Below, piece by piece: positions 16,762 to 21,026 of a stretch of 21,026 nucleotides of DNA. Both the position numbers and the translations under genes were made by a program. The first letter of the stretch is position 1. Each line of letters opens with the position of its first letter. The notes under the pieces are model-generated. The model had not been told where the DNA came from and did no database searches. It saw only the letters and a program-made list of their open reading frames with translations. This stretch comes from Fidelibacterota bacterium (GTDB taxonomy: Bacteria; Fidelibacterota; Marinisomatia; SCGC-AAA003-L08; GCA-002704045). The stretch is from the NCBI GenBank assembly GCA_002704045.1, contig PAFF01000024.1:1-21026 (forward strand). Direction: 5' to 3'.

Positions 16762-17788
16762 AAATAGAACAATTACTATAGCCGGTTCTGGTATTTCTGG
16801 ATTAGTTGCAGCATTAATTTTAAAAAAAAATGGTTATAACCCAATCCTGTATGAAAAAGCATCACGCTGTGGATTTAATAGACACAGTGACTTTGAAGGT
16901 TTAGAAACCTGGAATTTATATTCAAATCCGATCGAAGAGTTAAAAAAAATTGGAATAAAAATAACATTTAATTACAAGGTTTTTCATTCATTTAAAGTTA
17001 ATATGGTAGATAAAAAATCTATTTTAATAAAAAGTCCTAAACCTTTCTTTTATATTTTAAGTAGAGGAGATCAGCCTGGTGATTTGGATTATGAGCTTCA
17101 ATCTCAAGTTGAAAAAGAAAATATTAAAATCAATTTTAAAGAAAAAATAAGAAAAAATCAAGCTCACATAATTGCAACAGGTCCAAAAAAAGCAAATGCC
17201 TTTATTAAAGGAATAACTTTTGATACCAATTTAGATGATCAAGTACAGCTAATTTTAGGCAATGATATAGCACCAAAAGGTTATGGGTATTTAATCGTTA
17301 TAAATGGTAAAGCTACTTTAGCTGTAGCCTACAAAAAAGTAAAAAAGAGAACTGATGGTATATTGAAAGAACTTATAGATTATTCAAAAAAAATTTTTGA
17401 TATGAAAATTAAAAATTATAAGGCTTTTTCTAGTTTTGGTTCTTTCAATTTTAAACAACCTAAAGTAGATCAAATGGGTAGAATATACATTGGTGAAGCT
17501 GGAGGTTTTCAGGATTATTTATTTGGATTTGGTATACAATACGCTGTTGCATCAGCATCTTTAGCAACCGAATCTATTTTTAAAGATAAATCTTTTAGTT
17601 GTATATATCGTGATAGAATCAAGGCGTATATGAGTGTTTCTTCAAGAAATAGAAAATTTTATGAAAGATTAAATGATAATCAACTATACCTAATTACAAA
17701 AATACTATCAAAATCATCAGATCCAATTTCATTGTTAAGAAAAAGAACTCAACCAACACTTTTGGATAAAATATTAAAGTATTTTTAA
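16745..17788 (+). CDS. FAD-dependent oxidoreductase, geranylgeranyl-reductase-like
   Basis: 347 aa from TTG 16745 (MENSFKNRTITIAGSGISG). TTG 16718 and GTG 16730 are alternative in-frame starts, and there is no ATG before the FAD motif. GxGxxG at residues 14-19, followed by an acidic ribose-binding Glu (LYEKA), marks an FAD Rossmann fold. The later motif 'IYIGEAGGFQDYLFGFGIQYA' matches the FAD-pyrophosphate/substrate region (GDAAGF...G.GI) of geranylgeranyl reductase-type flavoproteins, which reduce polyprenyl chains or hydroxylate aromatics. It is short for the family and Lys-rich. Substrate is unknown; quinone or lipid-tail modification is possible. It overlaps the end of gatB by 17 nt with this start. 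Confidence 0.75.
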   Translation: MENSFKNRTITIAGSGISGLVAALILKKNGYNPILYEKASRCGFNRHSDFEGLETWNLYSNPIEELKKIGIKITFNYKVFHSFKVNMVDKKSILIKSPKPFFYILSRGDQPGDLDYELQSQVEKENIKINFKEKIRKNQAHIIATGPKKANAFIKGITFDTNLDDQVQLILGNDIAPKGYGYLIVINGKATLAVAYKKVKKRTDGILKELIDYSKKIFDMKIKNYKAFSSFGSFNFKQPKVDQMGRIYIGEAGGFQDYLFGFGIQYAVASASLATESIFKDKSFSCIYRDRIKAYMSVSSRNRKFYERLNDNQLYLITKILSKSSDPISLLRKRTQPTLLDKILKYF

Positions 17789-17804
17789 ATTTAGATTAAG
17801 AATT

Positions 17805-17990
17805 ATGATAACTTTACTATGGTATTCAATTAAAATGATACAAATTTTCGCACTTTTGACAGTAATGTCAGGATTGTATTATGGCTTTTTAGATAGAAAC
17901 ATGAATTATGAGCTAAAAATGTTTTTTTATGGTGGAATAATGTTTTATCTAGCTAATTGGTTAGAATCTAAATTTATTAATCAAGGATAG
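17805..17990 (+). CDS. Small two-helix membrane protein, function unknown
   Basis: 61 aa with two predicted membrane helices (about residues 7-27 and 36-53) joined by a charged loop 'DRNMNYELKM'. The start is ATG at 17805, 16 nt after the FAD oxidoreductase gene; the stop is 3 nt before the next ATG, so it sits in a tightly spaced series. I do not recognise a family. Composition and codon use match the neighbours. Confidence 0.6.
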   Translation: MITLLWYSIKMIQIFALLTVMSGLYYGFLDRNMNYELKMFFYGGIMFYLANWLESKFINQG

Positions 17991-17993
17991 TTT

Positions 17994-18362
17994 ATGTCAG
18001 ATATATTTGAAAAAATAATGAAAGATATGGGGATTTGGAGTGAAAAATTAGCAGCTAAAACTAGCGATTATATTCAAGTTGCAATTGATAAAGGGGGTGA
18101 ATTAACTAGAAAAGGAAAAATCCAAATTGAAATTGAAGTTACTAGAAGAGAATATAATAAAAAAATAAAAGAATTTGGAGAATATGTACTAGAAAAAAGC
18201 AATGAGGGCATCACTGATTTTTCAATGGACGCTGAATTTATTAAAAATACTGAAATTATACTAAGTATAAAAAAAGTTATCGAAGAATTAAAACTCAATT
18301 TCAATCAAGCTAAAATTGAGGACAAAATTAAAGAAAATTATGATGATATTGAAAAAAAATGA
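17994..18362 (+). CDS. Small charged helical protein, function unknown
   Basis: 122 aa, no signal peptide, almost entirely alpha-helical and Lys/Glu-rich. The layout (amphipathic N-terminal helix, 'LTRKGKIQIEI', 'YNKKIKEFGEYVLE', then a second helix of coiled-coil character) resembles a widespread small protein type in Bacteroidetes-related genomes, usually annotated as hypothetical, in which a G-K-I-x-x-E-I strand-helix is followed by K-x-x-x-E-x-G-E-x-V. An AAGGA at 17983-17987 is a reasonable ribosome site. It is the last gene of the plus-strand cluster; a promoter-like region follows. Function unknown. Confidence 0.65.
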   Translation: MSDIFEKIMKDMGIWSEKLAAKTSDYIQVAIDKGGELTRKGKIQIEIEVTRREYNKKIKEFGEYVLEKSNEGITDFSMDAEFIKNTEIILSIKKVIEELKLNFNQAKIEDKIKENYDDIEKK

Positions 18363-18376
18363 TTCAATTGATTTGC

Positions 18377-18394
18377 ATGTGATATGGATCACAT
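18377..18394. promoter_or_regulatory. CRP-like operator: perfect ATGTGAT-N4-ATCACAT palindrome
   Basis: The 18-nt stretch has 7-nt perfect inverted arms around ATGG. It contains TGTGA-N6-TCACA, the exact E. coli CRP consensus arms. It lies in the 68-nt gap before the MORN-repeat gene, centred 45 nt from its ATG. If TAATAT at 18415-18420 is a -10 element, the site centre falls near -41, the position of a class II activator. Alternatively it sits in the spacer between TTTG (18372-18375) and TATATTTA (18397-18404), a Bacteroidetes-like promoter, which would suggest repression. A CRP/FNR-family regulator is inferred; none is encoded in the window. Confidence 0.55.
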
Positions 18395-18430
18395 TATATA
18401 TTTAAATTATTATTTAATATAGGTACTGTA

Positions 18431-18670
18431 ATGGTTATGAAAGAACGAATAACAAAAACAAAACAAAAAGACAAAGTAGTTATTGTTAATAACTCCGGAA
18501 CCGTTATCAGGGAGAGAAATTTTCAAAACGATCAATTAAATGGTCCAATTAAAGTTTTTTATGATAATGGTCAGCCCCGCCTTCAAGGTCAATATAAAGA
18601 TAATACACGCATTGGTGTATGGAAACATTTTGATCCAGAAGGTAAAGTTGTATTGGAAGAAACTTTTTAA
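18431..18670 (+). CDS. Small MORN-repeat protein (YwqK-like fold)
   Basis: 79 aa, no signal peptide. The N-terminal third is Lys/Arg-rich. Residues about 36-79 contain two MORN-variant repeats: 'LNGPIKVFYDNGQPRLQGQY' and 'RIGVWKHFDPEGKVVLEE', each with the G-x-x-K-x-[FY/H]-x-x-x-G core. Such repeats are often annotated 'YwqK family antitoxin', but no toxin gene is adjacent and the label carries little evidence. ATG 18431 is used; ATG 18437 is equally possible. It is preceded by the CRP-like palindrome and appears monocistronic. Role unknown. Confidence 0.7.
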   Translation: MVMKERITKTKQKDKVVIVNNSGTVIRERNFQNDQLNGPIKVFYDNGQPRLQGQYKDNTRIGVWKHFDPEGKVVLEETF

Positions 18671-18753
18671 TAAATAACAATACTTACAACATAGCTCTCT
18701 ATAAATTATAGTTAGCTTAAATTGTCATTTCAAAAATATTTAGGAAATCTAAA

Positions 18754-20910
18754 ATGCTAATTAATACAACTTATCTTTCATATTTAAAAATCTTGGTTAT
18801 TTCTTTATTCTTTTTCCCAAAGTTCGTTTATTCCTATTGTAATTCTGATAATGCACTAGCAGATTACGAACATCCTGAATCTGGTTGGTGTTATGAACAA
18901 TCAACTGTACAAATGTTTTACAATTTTCAAGAAGCATTCATCACAAAAGATAATACAAAAATAGATTTAGAGTCTGGTGATGTTATTGCTGCGTTCAAAT
19001 ATATAGATCCTGATGGTATTCTTGATAATGGAGATGAATATGAAATTTGTTTAGGTTGGTCAAACGTTGTTGTAATGAACGACGGAACAACATCTTTTCA
19101 GGTATTTATGAATGGATCTGATGGATTTGTAGAAGGTTTAAACGAAAGTGAAAATCCAACTAATTACAGGATCTGGAATAGTGATGAAAATTTGGCTTAT
19201 GATGCAATTATTGATAACAAAGAACCATTTGAGGATCTAAATGGTGATGGTTGTTACGATGCTAATGATGGAGATACGTTTACAGATACAAATGGGAATG
19301 GATCTTGGGATCCATCAACAATTCCTGGATTTAATGCTAACTCTCAACATTTTCTTCAAAAAATCAAGGGTTTTGATATTGATGTAGATTGCAATGGAGA
19401 TGCAATAGTTAATGATTGTGATGATAATCCTAATCAAGCAGGATGTGCTTTTGAAGATGATTGTAGAATTTGTATTGGAGGCCAAACTTGTATAGATGAA
19501 TCTTACGCATCTTTTTACAATGAAGTTGATGGTTTTATTACGGAAAATGATTTTGGAGGAGGGTATGATTGTAATATGTCATGTCCTGACGATGATAATT
19601 TTGGATATTTTATTGGTAATTGTGGCGATTGCCTAAGCCCTGGATTAGATCCAGATTTTTGGAAGGATTGCAATGATGATTGTCATCCATCTGAAACACC
19701 ATATGGATGCTCAGGTGATCAAGATTGTGGTTTGAAAGAGTTTGATAGTTTGTATTTGGAATATAGTGATTCTTCAAACGGTTGTTGTCATCCTTATGAT
19801 ATGACAACTTGGTATGGAGATAATGATTTAGATTTATTGGGAGATCCTGATAATCAATATTCACTATGTTTACCAGAATTGTTGGATTCGATCGTTACGA
19901 ATAATTATGATTATCATCCAGATTGCAATTCAAACTCTGTAGATGATTGTGGAATATGCGATGGTTTTTATCAAGATCAAGATGGAGATGGCATTAATGA
20001 TTATGTTGATTGCCTTGGAGTTTGCAATCCAATATATGCTTCTGATGAAGTTATATCACAGCAAGAATTAAATCAGCAAGTTTATGGTGCTATGTTAGAT
20101 GATTGTGGTGTTTGTGATATAAATATTGAAAATGACAATGATACTTGTACAGGTTGTACAGATCCTGATGCTGGAAATTATGATGAAAATGCAACGATTA
20201 ATAATTATGAATGTTGGTTTGGAGTATATCCTGGAGATACTGATAGAAACGGCTTGGTTGATAGCTATGATATTATTCCCATTGGAGTATTTTGGGGAGA
20301 ACAGGGTAGTCCAAGGACAATATCATCTGGAAATGATTATACTTGGCAACAACAAATAGGATACGATAATTGGGATAATACTCCAGCTCTTTATGCAGAT
20401 GCTAATGGTGATGGGGTGATAAATATTTTTGATATTTTAGTTGTTTTCATAAATTATAATAGCACCACTGAATATTCAAACTTAACATCATCTTTAAGTG
20501 ATTATTATTCAGATATTGACTTAAGTCTGTATAGAGGTGAATTTGAAAATATTTACTACAATCTACCTAATGGTTATGAAGATAGTGACATTCACAATTT
20601 ATTAGAAAACTTATTTGGATTTGAACATATTGTAGAAATACCTTCTGAATTCAAGCTTCACCAAAATCGTCCTAATCCATTTAATCCAACTACAAAAATA
20701 GTGTATGAAATTCCAACTACTACAAACATTGTAATTACTATATCAAATATTTTAGGAGAAGCAGTTTTTGAAAATCGATTAGGCGTTAAAGAACCTGGAA
20801 TTTACAGCTTTGATTTTGATGGTTCTAGTGTATCATCAGGAGTTTATTTTTATCAACTTGAATCATCAAATGGTATTTTAATTAAAAATAAAATGATGTT
20901 GATAAAATAA
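18754..20910 (+). CDS. Secreted Cys-rich, calcium-binding-type surface protein with T9SS C-terminal domain
   Basis: 718 aa. A signal peptide (residues 1 to about 27, ending VYS) leads to an N-terminal domain of the kind 'VIAAFKYIDPDG...ICLGWSNVVVMNDGTTSFQVFMNG'. Then come Asp/Asn/Gly-rich loops (DLNGDGCYDANDGDTFTD), thrombospondin type 3-like, and many Cys pairs such as DDCGICDG and DDCGVCD. A 'CTDPDAGNYDENAT' module follows at about residues 470-490. Dockerin-like EF-hand pairs are at about 494-515 (GDTDRNGLVDSYDI) and 548-567 (ADANGDGVINIFDI). The last ~80 residues are a T9SS type A sorting domain from PNPFNP (640-645), with 'SGVYFYQLES'. Probably an exported, disulfide-rich, calcium-stabilised surface protein; no catalytic motif recognised. 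The next gene starts on its stop codon (TAATG). Confidence 0.88.
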   Translation: MLINTTYLSYLKILVISLFFFPKFVYSYCNSDNALADYEHPESGWCYEQSTVQMFYNFQEAFITKDNTKIDLESGDVIAAFKYIDPDGILDNGDEYEICLGWSNVVVMNDGTTSFQVFMNGSDGFVEGLNESENPTNYRIWNSDENLAYDAIIDNKEPFEDLNGDGCYDANDGDTFTDTNGNGSWDPSTIPGFNANSQHFLQKIKGFDIDVDCNGDAIVNDCDDNPNQAGCAFEDDCRICIGGQTCIDESYASFYNEVDGFITENDFGGGYDCNMSCPDDDNFGYFIGNCGDCLSPGLDPDFWKDCNDDCHPSETPYGCSGDQDCGLKEFDSLYLEYSDSSNGCCHPYDMTTWYGDNDLDLLGDPDNQYSLCLPELLDSIVTNNYDYHPDCNSNSVDDCGICDGFYQDQDGDGINDYVDCLGVCNPIYASDEVISQQELNQQVYGAMLDDCGVCDINIENDNDTCTGCTDPDAGNYDENATINNYECWFGVYPGDTDRNGLVDSYDIIPIGVFWGEQGSPRTISSGNDYTWQQQIGYDNWDNTPALYADANGDGVINIFDILVVFINYNSTTEYSNLTSSLSDYYSDIDLSLYRGEFENIYYNLPNGYEDSDIHNLLENLFGFEHIVEIPSEFKLHQNRPNPFNPTTKIVYEIPTTTNIVITISNILGEAVFENRLGVKEPGIYSFDFDGSSVSSGVYFYQLESSNGILIKNKMMLIK

Positions 20911-21026
20911 TGAAAAATAGATTTTTTTCATTATTTGTATGCTTAATTTTTTTTAGCTGCAATACTTTAATTCAAGATAGAGATATCTCACCAACGCTTG
21001 CTCTTCGTTTTCAAAATCAAACTGCA
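20910..21026 (+). CDS. Predicted lipoprotein, 3' end outside window
   Basis: 39 residues are visible. MKNRFFSLFVCLIFFSC is a lipoprotein signal with Cys17 as the likely lipidated residue, and its FFSC box is the same as that of the lipoprotein at 3908. The following sequence ('NTLIQDRDISPTLALRF') is too short to identify a family. The ATG shares a base with the stop of the T9SS-tailed gene, implying co-translation. Confidence 0.75.
   Translation, partial: MKNRFFSLFVCLIFFSCNTLIQDRDISPTLALRFQNQTA

Noticed and set aside
18431..18670. Toxin-antitoxin system based on the YwqK-like MORN protein
   Set aside because: No toxin-like gene is adjacent on either side, and MORN repeats alone do not indicate antitoxin activity.
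18699..18711. CTATAA-A-TTATAG palindrome before the second T9SS-tailed gene
   Set aside because: Thirteen bases, almost all A/T, with no promoter element in a fixed relation; easily chance in this composition.

Overview
The window is a gene-dense, strongly AT-rich piece of bacterial chromosome. It fits a marine member of the Fibrobacteres-Chlorobi-Bacteroidetes superphylum, most likely the SAR406 / 'Candidatus Marinimicrobia' lineage. The grounds are the two C-terminal 'PNPFNP' sorting domains of type IX secretion (T9SS) cargo, dockerin-like tails of the form GDxNxDxxINVLDIVxxVNxIL, Cys-rich 'CTDPDAxNYDxxA' modules, and very low GC. No rRNA, tRNA, IS element, CRISPR array or other mobile signature was seen. 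Taxonomy is inferred from protein style only.

Layout. (1) 1-11209, plus strand: an exported-protein region. It holds the 3' part of a giant cadherin-repeat surface protein with a T9SS tail, a TPR lipoprotein overlapping it by 4 nt, and a small membrane zinc-ribbon protein. Three large secreted proteins follow, each ending in a dockerin-like module: a deiminase very like Porphyromonas peptidylarginine deiminase (PPAD), an M14 zinc carboxypeptidase, and an LVIVD-propeller/Fn3 protein. (2) 11229-12534, minus strand: queE-queC, two steps of 7-deazaguanine (queuosine) biosynthesis. (3) 12666-18362, plus strand: a tight cluster of class V aminotransferase, serA, gatB, an FAD-dependent reductase, a small two-helix membrane protein and a small helical protein. 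The first two probably form the serine branch from 3-phosphoglycerate; gatB is an indirect-aminoacylation subunit. (4) 18377-18670: a perfect CRP-type palindrome in front of a small MORN-repeat protein. (5) 18754-21026, plus strand: a second secreted, Cys-rich T9SS-tailed protein, overlapping by one base the start of another lipoprotein that runs off the window.

The most notable content is the block at 4896-11209. The deiminase keeps the PPAD catalytic set and also the two arginines that in PPAD bind the substrate's C-terminal carboxylate. Its neighbour is an M14 carboxypeptidase, an enzyme that also acts on peptide C-termini. All three proteins of the block share the same C-terminal module in place of the T9SS tail, so a common surface attachment or complex is plausible. 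Other points of interest are the repeated pairing of a T9SS-tailed protein with an overlapping 'FFSC' lipoprotein gene, and two intergenic palindromes with CRP/FNR geometry.
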